From: Mycobacterium asiaticum DSM 44297
Lineage (GTDB): Bacteria; Actinomycetota; Actinomycetes; Mycobacteriales; Mycobacteriaceae
Length of the DNA: 64,000 nucleotides
Direction of reading: 5' to 3'
Assembly: GCF_000613245.1 (NCBI RefSeq)
Contig: NZ_HG964936.1
Span: 1,043,172 to 1,107,171, forward strand
The notes under the pieces: generated by a model
The model's input: only the letters and a program-made list of their open reading frames with translations
Told to the model about the DNA's origin: nothing
Database searches by the model: none
Shown: positions 15,377 to 26,019 of the stretch, piece by piece
Layout: every line of letters begins with the position of its first letter
Position numbering within the stretch: position 1 is the stretch's first letter
Position numbers and translations under genes: made by a program

Positions 15377-16777
15377 CTAGATGACCACTACGCCCTCGGC
15401 GACGCCGATGGCCCGCAAATCGCGGTACCAGCGTTCGACCGGGTGCTCCTTGGTGAAACCGTGGCCGCCGAGCAGTTGCACACCGTCCAGGCCGATCTGC
15501 ATGCCTTTGTCGGAACCGAGCCGCTTGGCCAGCGCCGCCTCGCGGGCGAACGGCAGGCCCTGCTCGGCGCGGGAGGCGCCGCGCCAGGTGATCAACCGCA
15601 GCCCGTCCAACTCGATGGCGATGTTGGCGCACATGAAGGCGACGGCCTGTCGCCGGGCGATCGGCTCGCCGAAGGCTTGGCGTTCTTTTACGTACGGGAC
15701 GACGTAGTCGAGCACCGCGTGCGAGGTGCCGACCGCGAGCGCGGCCCAGCCCAGGCGCGAGAGCGCGATCGCTTCGGAGTAGTCGTCGTCGGTGGCCCCG
15801 TCCTCGCCTAACCGGGCGTGCAGTGGCACCGTTACGCCGTTCAGTTCGACCTGTCCCAGAGCCGCCGCGCGGATACCCATGCTGGGGTCGGGCTTGACGG
15901 TGAGGCCCTGGCTGGACGATTCCACGATGAACAGCGCGGGCTTGCCGTTGAGCTGTGCGCCGATGATGAAGAGCTCGGCGTCGGCCGCGGCCGGTACCAG
16001 CGACTTCACCCCGTCCAGCCGGTAGCCCGACGGGGTCCGCACCGCGGTGGTGCGCAGCCGCGTCGGATCGAAGAGGGGCTGGGGCTCGGCGATGGCGACA
16101 CAGGCCTGCGGCACGTTCTCGCCGGCGAACTCTTTGAGGTAGGTGTCCTGCTGGTCGGCGCTGCCCCAGTGGACCAGCGCGGACGCGACGCCACCGGGCG
16201 CCAGGATCGGCAGCGCCTGCCCCATGTCGCCGTACGCAAGCGCCTCGGCCACCAGCACGTTGGTCACCGCCGAGCGGTGCTCGGCGATGCCCTCGAACTC
16301 CTCGGGAATGTTGATCGCGGTGATGCCGAGTTCGGCCGCCTTGGCGAGTAGGCCGGAGGGACCCGCGGGATAAGTGGCGGCTTCGTCGGCGTCGTGGGCG
16401 GCGGGCCGCAGGATCTCGGCGGCGAATTCCTCGACGGTCTCGACGATCATCTGCTGGTCGTCGTCGGGTGACAGATCGAAATAGTCCTTGCCGCTGGACT
16501 TGAGTCGGGTCGGCGCGCCGCGCAGGCTCTGCACCTTCTTGAACTGCCGACTGGCGGCTCCCATGGTGGAGAACAGCGTCTTGGTGCCGTATTGCAGGCT
16601 GCGGTTGAGCGGACCGCGCAGGTTGTATTTGTCCAGGAATTCCTGGCCGACGATTGGGGTGATCAGGGCGATGGCGACGTCGACGCCGGTTCGCTTGTGT
16701 GGCTGCATCCCGATCGCGGTCTGTTCGCCACGGCCTTTGCGGCGCTTGCGGGTGGGTTTTGGGGCGGTGTCGGTCAT
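15377..16777 (-). CDS. fadE24: Acyl-CoA dehydrogenase FadE24
   Basis: This 466-residue acyl-CoA dehydrogenase has a basic N-terminal extension (PTRKRRKGRGEQ) and about 90 residues before the core, characteristic of FadE24 (Rv3139, of very similar length). The core shows DYFDLSPDDDQQMIVETVEEFAAE, PGGVASALVHWG, VAIAEPQPL and the C-terminal QLLGGHGFTKEHPVERWYRDLRAIGV. It is the first gene of the fadE24-fadE23 unit. In M. tuberculosis these genes are induced by isoniazid as I recall. The palindrome at 16818-16839 over the promoter suggests repression by a TetR-type regulator. Unlike M. tuberculosis, no pflA lies between it and hisN. Confidence 0.92.
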   Translation of the reverse strand: MTDTAPKPTRKRRKGRGEQTAIGMQPHKRTGVDVAIALITPIVGQEFLDKYNLRGPLNRSLQYGTKTLFSTMGAASRQFKKVQSLRGAPTRLKSSGKDYFDLSPDDDQQMIVETVEEFAAEILRPAAHDADEAATYPAGPSGLLAKAAELGITAINIPEEFEGIAEHRSAVTNVLVAEALAYGDMGQALPILAPGGVASALVHWGSADQQDTYLKEFAGENVPQACVAIAEPQPLFDPTRLRTTAVRTPSGYRLDGVKSLVPAAADAELFIIGAQLNGKPALFIVESSSQGLTVKPDPSMGIRAAALGQVELNGVTVPLHARLGEDGATDDDYSEAIALSRLGWAALAVGTSHAVLDYVVPYVKERQAFGEPIARRQAVAFMCANIAIELDGLRLITWRGASRAEQGLPFAREAALAKRLGSDKGMQIGLDGVQLLGGHGFTKEHPVERWYRDLRAIGVAEGVVVI

Positions 16778-16813
16778 ATCGGCAGCCTCGGTCGTTGGGG
16801 CGTTGCGTGTACA

Positions 16814-16839
16814 ACCGTATCTTACTCCGGAGTAAGATA
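16814..16839 (-). promoter_or_regulatory. fadE24 promoter with perfect 22-bp palindrome
   Basis: Positions 16818-16839 are a perfect palindrome, TATCTTACTCC followed by its exact inverse. Read on the minus strand, a -10-like TACGGT (16819-16814) overlaps its distal end by two bases and lies about 37 bases before the fadE24 ATG. A protein bound here would block the promoter. The repressor is not encoded next to it. Confidence 0.75.
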
Positions 16840-16860
16840 GATAGGGTCGTGTTGCCTAAT

Positions 16861-17652
16861 TCACACCGAACCCAAGGCGCTCAATACCTGTTCATGCAGC
16901 AGGCCGTTCGTCGCCACGGCACTCCCGCCGTGCGGCCCGGGGGCGCCGTCGAGGGCGGTGAACTTCCCGCCCGCTTCGCGGACCAGGATGTCAAGGGCGG
17001 CGAGGTCCCACACCGATACCTCGGGTTCGGCGGCGATATCCACGGCACCCTCGGCTAGCAGGCAGTAGGACAGGAAGTCGCCGTACGCGCGCACCCGCCA
17101 GACCGTATCGGTCAGATCGATGAAGCGCTCGCGCAGACCGAGCTGAGCCCAGCCGGACAAGCTGGAAAACGATAAGCTCGCCGAATCAACCTGTGCCACA
17201 GCAGAAACCGACAGTGAACGGCCCGGCCCGCCATCGACCGATGCGTAGGCGCCCTGGCCGCTGGACGCCCACCACCGCCGGTGCAGCGCCGGGGCGCTCA
17301 CCACGCCGACGGTTGGGACGCCGTCCTGCAGCAGCGCGATCAGGCTGGCCCACACCGGCACGCCTCGGACGAAGTTCTTGGTGCCGTCGATGGGATCGAT
17401 GATCCACTGCCGCCCGGCGAATGTTGCGGTGCCGCCGAACTCCTCGCCGAGCACGCTGTCGCCGGGCCGCTCGGTGGCGATCGCGTCGCGCAATTCGGTC
17501 TCCACGGCGCGGTCAGCGTCGGTTACCGGGGTCAAGTCGGGCTTGGTCTCGACGCGCAGGTCGATCGCACCGAACCGGGCGCGAGTCAGCGCGTCCGCCC
17601 GGTCGGCCAGGGCCAGCGCAAAGCGCAAATCCGTCGAATCCGGGTGACTCAT
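16861..17652 (-). CDS. hisN: Histidinol-phosphatase HisN (inositol-monophosphatase fold, Rv3137-like)
   Basis: The 263-residue protein is a Mg-dependent IMPase-fold phosphatase. Motif GEEFGG supplies the metal-binding Glu, [13 protein letters not shown] (about residues 88-100) the central Asp residues and Thr, and [18 protein letters not shown] the C-terminal WD-like motif. The M. tuberculosis orthologue Rv3137 has been reported as the histidinol-phosphate phosphatase of histidine synthesis; I transfer this by position and motif. It is cytosolic. The ATG at 17652 is divergent from a small membrane gene only 23 bp away, with the two -10 elements overlapping. Confidence 0.88.
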   Translation of the reverse strand: MSHPDSTDLRFALALADRADALTRARFGAIDLRVETKPDLTPVTDADRAVETELRDAIATERPGDSVLGEEFGGTATFAGRQWIIDPIDGTKNFVRGVPVWASLIALLQDGVPTVGVVSAPALHRRWWASSGQGAYASVDGGPGRSLSVSAVAQVDSASLSFSSLSGWAQLGLRERFIDLTDTVWRVRAYGDFLSYCLLAEGAVDIAAEPEVSVWDLAALDILVREAGGKFTALDGAPGPHGGSAVATNGLLHEQVLSALGSV

Positions 17653-17659
17653 GCCAGCA

Positions 17660-17669
17660 GTCCTACCAT
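17660..17669. promoter_or_regulatory. Overlapping divergent -10 elements between hisN and a membrane gene
   Basis: The 23-bp gap between the starts at 17652 and 17676 contains GTCCTACCAT. On the plus strand TACCAT (17664-17669) lies six bases before the GTG at 17676. On the minus strand TAGGAC (17665-17660) lies seven bases before the hisN ATG. The two share a central TA, as at 11678-11687; the minus element is the weaker match. Confidence 0.5.
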
Positions 17670-17675
17670 GGACAT

Positions 17676-18032
17676 GTGTGGGAATTCATGGTGCTGCTTC
17701 TCCTGGTCGCGGTACTCGTCGTCTTTCTGGCGCCGCGGTTCATCAAGCCCGGGCCGCGCGGCGCCCTGGCCAGCGGCACGCTCCTCGTGACGGGTGTCAC
17801 CTCGGGTCCCCCAGACGCCTCCGGGCAGCAGTTCGTCACCATCTCGGGTGTGATCAATGGGCCCACCGTCAATGAGCACGCCGTGTACGGACGCTTGGTG
17901 GTCGGTGACGATGCGCCGCGGCCGGCCACCGGCCAGCAGTTGCCCGTCGTTTACTCACCGAAAAACCCGGACAATTGGCGATTCGCTCCGTCCGAGCCGC
18001 CGCCGGCGGCGCCGCAGCCGTTCGATGACTAG
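17676..18032 (+). CDS. Small membrane-anchored DUF3592-like protein
   Basis: The 118-residue protein begins with a hydrophobic anchor ([19 protein letters not shown]), followed by a soluble beta-rich domain. The later part, [15 protein letters not shown] then [17 protein letters not shown], resembles DUF3592, where the final segment is usually a YDPxNPxxAR-like motif. Function is unknown. I start at GTG 17676 because it lies six bases after a -10-like TACCAT and would be leaderless; ATG 17688 in the same frame is the alternative. It probably has its own transcript, divergent from hisN. A Pro-rich tail ends the protein. Confidence 0.6.
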   Translation: MWEFMVLLLLVAVLVVFLAPRFIKPGPRGALASGTLLVTGVTSGPPDASGQQFVTISGVINGPTVNEHAVYGRLVVGDDAPRPATGQQLPVVYSPKNPDNWRFAPSEPPPAAPQPFDD

Positions 18033-18059
18033 CGGCGCCATGGGGGTTCTTGGCCGCCC

Positions 18060-18281
18060 GCAGTCCGTATAGCGATCGAGGTTGCATCCGCACCCGACTC
18101 CGGAAGTGTTTGCAGATAACGCAACTGCTGCGAGGACGGACGCTTGGGCAGCGTCTAGGCGGTCTCACGCAGCTCCTCGCAGCCCTGCTGCGCGTGCGTT
18201 GATCATCTTCGCGCCTCGCTCGCGCTCGGCTTGGGCTTTGCGGGCCATCGTTCGTTGCATCGACTCGGAAATCTCGACGTC
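18060..18281 (-). pseudogene. Remnant of a stomatin/SPFH (band 7) gene
   Basis: On the minus strand, 18281-18168 translates to VEISESMQRTMARKAQAERERGAKMINA, close to the stomatin pattern of (V)xxSMxRxMARQAEAERERRAKVI. After a disrupted stretch, a different frame at about 18134-18095 reads QQLRYLQTLPE, matching the conserved C-terminal QLRYLQTL of the same family. The upstream two-thirds of the gene is missing and there is at least one frameshift, so this is a decayed fragment. It occupies much of the gap that holds PE32-PPE51 in M. tuberculosis. Confidence 0.7.
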
Positions 18282-18325
18282 CCGCACCGGATGGGCCGCA
18301 ACGTTATTCACAACACCATTTGTCA

Positions 18326-18392
18326 CTGGGGACTTATGGCCCTGATTTCGGGACCATCGCCCCTGGGCGGCGGTTTGCCCGGCCCATAGCGT
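18326..18392 (+). promoter_or_regulatory. Two DosR boxes and promoter of usp-devR-devS
   Basis: Against TTSGGGACTWWAGTCCCSAA, positions 18326-18345 (CTGGGGACTTATGGCCCTGA) match at 15 of 20 bases and 18347-18366 at 14 of 20. A -10-like TAGCGT lies at 18387-18392. This predicts a start near 18400, with the proximal box centred about 43 bp upstream. A GAGGGAGG ribosome site (18416-18423) precedes the ATG at 18429. Confidence 0.85.
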
Positions 18393-18428
18393 GGTGGTTG
18401 CAGCAGGGATCGAAAGAGGGAGGCCGAG

Positions 18429-19217
18429 ATGAGCCACCGCGAGTCACGTCCAGCAATCGTCGTCGGCATCGACGGGTCGAAATCGGCCCTGGATGCAGCA
18501 CTGTGGGCCATCGACGAGGCCGCCGAGCGCGAGGTCCCGTTGCGACTGGTCCATGTGATCGATGCGGCGCATATAGGCGAGGCCGGCGGCATCGAAGCTC
18601 GCCAGGCCGCCGCGCGCTCGGCCCTCTATGACGCCTACCGTGCGGTCGAGGCGGTGGGCCGGCACGTCCAGATCGAAACCGAGGTCCTGTGGGGCAAGCC
18701 GCTGGCCAAGCTGTTGCAGGAATCCAGATCCGCGCTGATGATCTGCGTCGGCTCGATGGGGCTCAACCACGCGCGCTGCGGCCAGGGCTCCGTCGCGGGC
18801 TCCTTGGCCGGATCGTCGCTGTGCCCCGTCGCGGTCATCCACCGCGCACCTGATGGCGCGGCCGAACCTCGGGTGCGTAGCGTCGTCGCGGAAGTGGACA
18901 ATGGGGCGGTGCTGCGGCACGCATTCGACGAGGCCCGGCTGCGCAAGGTTCCGCTGCGCGCGATCTCCGTGCAAGGGCACGCTGGCGATCAAAGTGGCGG
19001 TGCGCAAGCACAATTGGATCGACGCCTGGCGCGGTGGACGCGGTTGTACCCGGACGTCCGAGTGGAGCCTGCCACCGTACGCGGGCAAGCCGTCCGATAC
19101 ATGGCCGATCAAGGGTCGCCGGGACAGCTGTTCGTCACCGACTCGTACGCGGCGCAGGTCTGCAGCGTCTACAACGCGGGATCGTCGGTACTTACCGTAC
19201 GGTGCGCCAACTTGTAG
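18429..19217 (+). CDS. Universal stress protein, first gene of the devRS operon (Rv3134c-like)
   Basis: The 262-residue protein has an N-terminal USP domain that opens with [28 protein letters not shown] and carries the nucleotide-loop region [34 protein letters not shown] at about residues 103-137. A second, weaker USP-like domain follows and ends in [11 protein letters not shown]. Length and position match Rv3134c, which is co-transcribed with devR-devS and induced by hypoxia and NO. Its biochemical role is not established. Two DosR boxes precede it, so the operon should be auto-activated. The gap to devR is 22 bp. Confidence 0.92.
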   Translation: MSHRESRPAIVVGIDGSKSALDAALWAIDEAAEREVPLRLVHVIDAAHIGEAGGIEARQAAARSALYDAYRAVEAVGRHVQIETEVLWGKPLAKLLQESRSALMICVGSMGLNHARCGQGSVAGSLAGSSLCPVAVIHRAPDGAAEPRVRSVVAEVDNGAVLRHAFDEARLRKVPLRAISVQGHAGDQSGGAQAQLDRRLARWTRLYPDVRVEPATVRGQAVRYMADQGSPGQLFVTDSYAAQVCSVYNAGSSVLTVRCANL

Positions 19218-19239
19218 GGTGCTGGTCAGGAGAGATGCC

Positions 19240-22580
<3,341 letters not shown>

Positions 22581-22648
22581 CGGTGCCGGGCCCTTTCTGT
22601 CGATGACGGTGGTCATGACTTCCAGGATCGTTCAACTTCAGCCGCTAC

Positions 22649-22717
22649 GGCAGGGCAGGAAGCCCTGGCAGCGTGGGACCTTTGGCCCTGCTCCGGCTCG
22701 CGCCGCCGGCGGATAGT
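22649..22717. promoter_or_regulatory. Divergent nitroreductase/tgs1 promoter region with DosR-like boxes
   Basis: Positions 22672-22691 hold CGTGGGACCTTTGGCCCTGC, which keeps the GGGAC and GGCCC cores (11 of 20 to the consensus). Its centre is 43 bp before the tgs1 ATG at 22725. A -10-like GATAGT lies at 22712-22717, so tgs1 is probably leaderless. A weaker palindromic box at 22649-22668 (AGGGCAGGAAGCCCT core) faces the nitroreductase. Confidence 0.65.
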
Positions 22718-22724
22718 GGCACTC

Positions 22725-24104
22725 ATGGACCACCTGACCACGCTGGACGCCGGATTCCTCAAAGCCGAAGACGCCAATCCACGGGTCAGCCTTGCCATCG
22801 GCGGGCTCGCGGTCATCGAAGGGCCGGTGCCCGAGCAGAAGACGCTGATGTCCACCTTCGCCCAACGGATCCGCAGCTGCCCCCGATTGGCGCAGCGTTT
22901 GCGGCAGCACCCGTTGGACTTTGGTGCGCCGGACTGGGTGGACGACCCGGATTTCGATCTGCAACGGCACGTGCACCGCGTCGCCCTCCCGCAGCCCGGC
23001 GGCGATCGGGAACTGTTCGGGCTGATCGCAGATGTGATGGCACGCCGCCTGGACCGTGATCGACCGTTGTGGGAGGTGTGGGTCATCGAGGGGCTCGCCA
23101 ACGACCGCTGGGCGATGCTGACCAAAGTGCACCACTGCATGGCCGATGGAATCGCGGCCGCCCACATGCTGATCGGGTTGTGTGACGACGGTGGGGCAAG
23201 TTTCACCGAGCACTTGCTAGCGGCCCATGAACCCAAAAAGCTTGCACCCGAGCGCACATCACTGCTCGGTGGGCTAATGAATGCGTCGGCCGCGGTGACG
23301 GCCGGAATCGTCCGGGCCGCCCAGGGTGCCGGCGAGCTCGCCGCCGGCCTACTCAGCCCGGCTCCATCTCCGCTGACTGGTCCGCTCAGTGACCTGCGCC
23401 GGTTCAGCGGCACGCGGGTCGCGATGGCCGATATCGACTTGGTCGCCAAGACCTTTCAGGTCACCGTCAATGACGTTGCGCTGGCGGCCATTACCGAGAG
23501 CTACCGCAATGTCATGATCGACCGTGGCCAGCAGCCGCTGGCGGATTCGCTGCGGACACTGGTGCCCGTTTCGGTGCGCTCCGCCGACGCATCCGACAAG
23601 ACCGACAACCGCGTGTCGCTGATGCTGCCCAGCCTTCCGGTGGACGAGGAGAACCCGGTGCAGCGGTTGCGCACCGTGCATGCCCGGCTGCGGCGGGCGA
23701 AGTCCAGCGGCCAACGACAGGCGGGAAATGTGCTGCTTTCCCTAAGCAGTCGAATCCCATTCGTGCTGACGGCCTGGACGGTTGGCTTGCTCATGCGGTT
23801 GCCGCAGCGCAGCGTGGTGACGGTGGCGACCAATGTGCCCGGGCCACGGCGGCGGCTGCGGTTCATGAACAGGGAAGTGGTGTGGGTGTACCCGGTGCCG
23901 CCGCTGGCGTTGGATTTGCGGACCGGTGTGGCGATGATCAGCTATGCCGACCACTTGTATTTCGGCATTCTCGCCGACTACGAAGTGGCGGCCGATGTGA
24001 ACCAACTGACCCGGGGAATCGAAAACGCGGTGGCCCGCCTGGTACGAATCAGCAAGCGACGCGGGAACCCGCCGACGCGGGGACCGCTGTCGCTGGTGGT
24101 GTGA
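22725..24104 (+). CDS. tgs1: Triacylglycerol synthase Tgs1 (WS/DGAT family)
   Basis: The 459-residue enzyme is a wax ester synthase/diacylglycerol acyltransferase. It starts MDHLTTLDAGFLKAED, has the catalytic HHCMADG motif at residues 136-142, PLWEVWVIEGL upstream of it, the ND motif in VTVNDVALAAI, and the C-terminal TNVPGPRRRLRF and YFGILADYEVAAD. It joins acyl-CoA to diacylglycerol, making storage lipid under hypoxia. The start follows a -10-like GATAGT by seven bases, downstream of a DosR-like box. The stop overlaps or abuts the start of the truncated-hemoglobin gene, which makes these two an operon. Confidence 0.96.
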   Translation: MDHLTTLDAGFLKAEDANPRVSLAIGGLAVIEGPVPEQKTLMSTFAQRIRSCPRLAQRLRQHPLDFGAPDWVDDPDFDLQRHVHRVALPQPGGDRELFGLIADVMARRLDRDRPLWEVWVIEGLANDRWAMLTKVHHCMADGIAAAHMLIGLCDDGGASFTEHLLAAHEPKKLAPERTSLLGGLMNASAAVTAGIVRAAQGAGELAAGLLSPAPSPLTGPLSDLRRFSGTRVAMADIDLVAKTFQVTVNDVALAAITESYRNVMIDRGQQPLADSLRTLVPVSVRSADASDKTDNRVSLMLPSLPVDEENPVQRLRTVHARLRRAKSSGQRQAGNVLLSLSSRIPFVLTAWTVGLLMRLPQRSVVTVATNVPGPRRRLRFMNREVVWVYPVPPLALDLRTGVAMISYADHLYFGILADYEVAADVNQLTRGIENAVARLVRISKRRGNPPTRGPLSLVV

Positions 24105-24106
24105 CG

Positions 24107-24526
24107 ATGAGCGAGGCAACCGGAGCCGAGCTGGCCGACCGCGCCGACGTCGCGGCGCTGCTGGACCGCTTCTACGGCCGGGCGCTGCACGACGACGTCC
24201 TGTACGCGCCGTTCGAGCAGCTACGCGCAGCCGGACTCGACGATCACCTGCCCACCATGTGCGACTTCTGGGAGACCGTGCTGTTCCGCGCCGGCCGCTA
24301 TCGGAGCAGCGCGCTGGCGGCACATCGAGACATCCACCACCGAACACCGTTGTCCGCCAGCCACTTCGTTCGCTGGTTGACCCTATGGCGGGCGACCGTT
24401 GACGAGATGTACACCGGCCCGGCCGCCGAACGGGCCAAGGTACAGGCCGGACGCATTGCCTGGGCGATGCATCGACGGCTCACCGGCACCGATGCTCGCG
24501 AACTCGACGTGTTTCTCACCGGGTGA
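24107..24526 (+). CDS. Group III truncated hemoglobin
   Basis: The 139-residue protein has the class III (P-type) truncated-globin pattern. VAALLDRFYGRALHDDVLYAPFEQ opens the fold, DHLPTMCDFWETVLFRAGRY forms the B-E region, and PLSASHFVRWLTLW contains His86 at the proximal F8 position. A C-terminal helix ends at AMHRRLTG. Heme binding is therefore likely; the role may be O2 or NO handling or redox sensing. Two bases separate its ATG from the tgs1 stop (or a GTG at 24101 overlaps it), so it should be co-induced by DosR. I do not recall this gene in the equivalent M. tuberculosis locus. Confidence 0.88.
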   Translation: MSEATGAELADRADVAALLDRFYGRALHDDVLYAPFEQLRAAGLDDHLPTMCDFWETVLFRAGRYRSSALAAHRDIHHRTPLSASHFVRWLTLWRATVDEMYTGPAAERAKVQAGRIAWAMHRRLTGTDARELDVFLTG

Positions 24527-24531
24527 ACAAT

Positions 24532-24960
24532 TTAAGAGACCGTCTCGTTGCGGTCCGGCTCGGGGCCGAATACGAAGCGGCGGCCGGTGATTTCGGTCGG
24601 GGTGACGCGCACGTAGTTGGATTTGTGCGTCGACGTCCACGGGTAGAGACCGGCGCGGTCTGCTTCCTCGATCTCGGCGTCGATTTTCAGCAATCGCGCG
24701 CGGCCGCGCACAATCACGCTCCAGCCTTCGGCGACATTGTGGTCGTCGGCCTCGAAGAGCACGGTATGGTTACTCACCGCTGAGAACAACTTGGTGCCCT
24801 CGGCGGTCCGGAACAGGATGGTGCGGTTCTGGGCAACGTAGTTGACCGGGAAGATTTCCGGTTCGCCGGCGAAGGTGGTCACCAGCCGGCCGAGCGCGGC
24901 GGTGCCAAGCAGATCCCAACTCTCGCTCTCGGATAGGACGGTGATCGGCTCGTCGGTCAT
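24532..24960 (-). CDS. PPOX-fold (pyridoxamine 5'-phosphate oxidase-like) flavin/F420-binding protein
   Basis: The 142-residue protein has the split-barrel pattern of PPOX-like proteins. It starts ESWDLLGTAALGRLVTTFAGEPEIFPVNYV, then RTILFRTAEGTKLFSAV, VLFEADDHNVAEGWSVIVRGRARLL and a C-terminal YVRVTPTEITGRRFVFGP. Members bind FMN, F420 or heme breakdown products; the ligand here is unknown. M. tuberculosis Rv3129 is a related protein in the same neighbourhood. It follows the nitroreductase gene by 4 bp and should share its DosR-controlled promoter. It converges with the truncated hemoglobin gene (5-bp gap). Confidence 0.85.
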   Translation of the reverse strand: MTDEPITVLSESESWDLLGTAALGRLVTTFAGEPEIFPVNYVAQNRTILFRTAEGTKLFSAVSNHTVLFEADDHNVAEGWSVIVRGRARLLKIDAEIEEADRAGLYPWTSTHKSNYVRVTPTEITGRRFVFGPEPDRNETVS

Positions 24961-24964
24961 CGGG

Positions 24965-25948
24965 TCACCTTTCTCGGGACGGTTCGCGGAATTTCAGGAC
25001 GGTGTCCAGGGGTCGGCGTGGCGTCGGCGGCTCGACCGTTTCCATCACCGGCGTGATTCCCACGCGGATCAGTACTTGGGGTTCGCCCCGCCCGCCGATC
25101 AGGTCACGCACGATATTGCGGCTTGCACTCGCTTCGATCAGGTGAGTCAAGGTGCAGGTTGCCATTCCGGCCATCGTGCATTCCAGCAACACCTCGGAAA
25201 GCGTTTCGCCGCATCTCAGGATGTCGGGCCGAGTGTCTTCCGGCGTCGACAGCACCAGGATCTTCGACCAGTCCGTCGCTACCTCGGGGCGTCGGTCCTG
25301 GTGACCGCGGACCGGAAACTCTCGGGCCACATCCACCCGCAACCGCTCGGTGTCCGACACCAGCGCGGACGGCGGCATGCCGTCCGACAACACGAACGGC
25401 GAAGTCCACCAGTCGAGTTCGGCATGATAGGACACGTCGTCGCGACGCAGCGCCTCGCTGAGCTGTGACGCCTCGACCAGGCGCGGTCGTTTCTCGTCGT
25501 CGAGGACGTCCAGCGTGACGGCGTCATTGTCCAGCGTGCTGCGCAGCACCGTTTCGAATTGGTTCCAATAGACGGGTCGGTCGAACGGCAACCGATCGGT
25601 GCGGCGCTGCAGGATGGCGCCCGCGCGATCACGCTGGGCGGCCGTGACTTGGTCGGTCGCGCTGAATTCGAGCGTGGCGAGATGATCGCGATTGTTGGGG
25701 TTGGGGAAGCGGACGGTGTCGGCGCCCCAGCCCGCGGCGGTCATGGCGACGCGGAGGTGATCCAGCGCCGCGCCGCAACTGACCAGCGCTTCGCGGCCGG
25801 AACCGTCTGTGGCGGGCACGGTTCGGTTGCGGTCGACGAACAAATGGACGGCGTTGCCCTCGGCCACCCACCGCCACGGCTGGCTGTTGTGCACCGACGG
25901 TGCCCGGCAAGCCAACAGCACCGCGTTTCGCAGCACGTCTTTGTCCAC
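24965..25948 (-). CDS. Acg-family nitroreductase-like protein (Rv3127-like)
   Basis: This is the second Acg-type protein in the window, with RAPSVHNSQPWRWVAEG near its start, GREALVSCGAALDHLRVAMTAAGWG, the ILQRRTDRLPFDRPVYWNQFE lid and MATCTLTHLIEASASRNIVRDLIGG. The reading frame stays open to an ATG at 26023, but a DosR box (25982-26001) lies inside that extension. GTG 25948 gives 327 residues, starts just before the conserved domain, sits 43 bp from the box centre and six to seven bases after a TAACGT -10. I therefore choose GTG 25948, probably leaderless. FMN binding or sequestration is the family role. Confidence 0.85.
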   Translation of the reverse strand: MDKDVLRNAVLLACRAPSVHNSQPWRWVAEGNAVHLFVDRNRTVPATDGSGREALVSCGAALDHLRVAMTAAGWGADTVRFPNPNNRDHLATLEFSATDQVTAAQRDRAGAILQRRTDRLPFDRPVYWNQFETVLRSTLDNDAVTLDVLDDEKRPRLVEASQLSEALRRDDVSYHAELDWWTSPFVLSDGMPPSALVSDTERLRVDVAREFPVRGHQDRRPEVATDWSKILVLSTPEDTRPDILRCGETLSEVLLECTMAGMATCTLTHLIEASASRNIVRDLIGGRGEPQVLIRVGITPVMETVEPPTPRRPLDTVLKFREPSRER

Positions 25949-25955
25949 GACTACG

Positions 25956-26001
25956 ACGTTACGGAGGTCCGTCGCGGACCGATAGGGACTTCGGTCCTCA
26001 C
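25956..26001 (-). promoter_or_regulatory. DosR box and promoter of the nitroreductase-PPOX operon
   Basis: Positions 25982-26001 (ATAGGGACTTCGGTCCTCAC) match the DosR consensus at 14 of 20 bases, including GGGACT and GGTCC. On the minus strand a -10-like TAACGT lies at 25961-25956. The box centre is 43 bp upstream of the proposed GTG start at 25948. The region fills the 71-bp gap after the acyl-CoA dehydrogenase stop. Confidence 0.75.
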
Positions 26002-26019
26002 CGACCGCGAGATGCTCGG

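Noticed and set aside
15210..16814. A 534-codon open frame on the minus strand across fadE24 and the start of fadE23
   Set aside because: It is a shifted frame of fadE24; its translation is Arg/Pro-rich with no domain, while the fadE24 frame carries all acyl-CoA dehydrogenase motifs.
18165..18437. A possible 90-residue gene upstream of usp on the minus strand
   Set aside because: Its first half crosses the DosR boxes and has no protein-like features; only the second half matches SPFH proteins, so I call that part a remnant.
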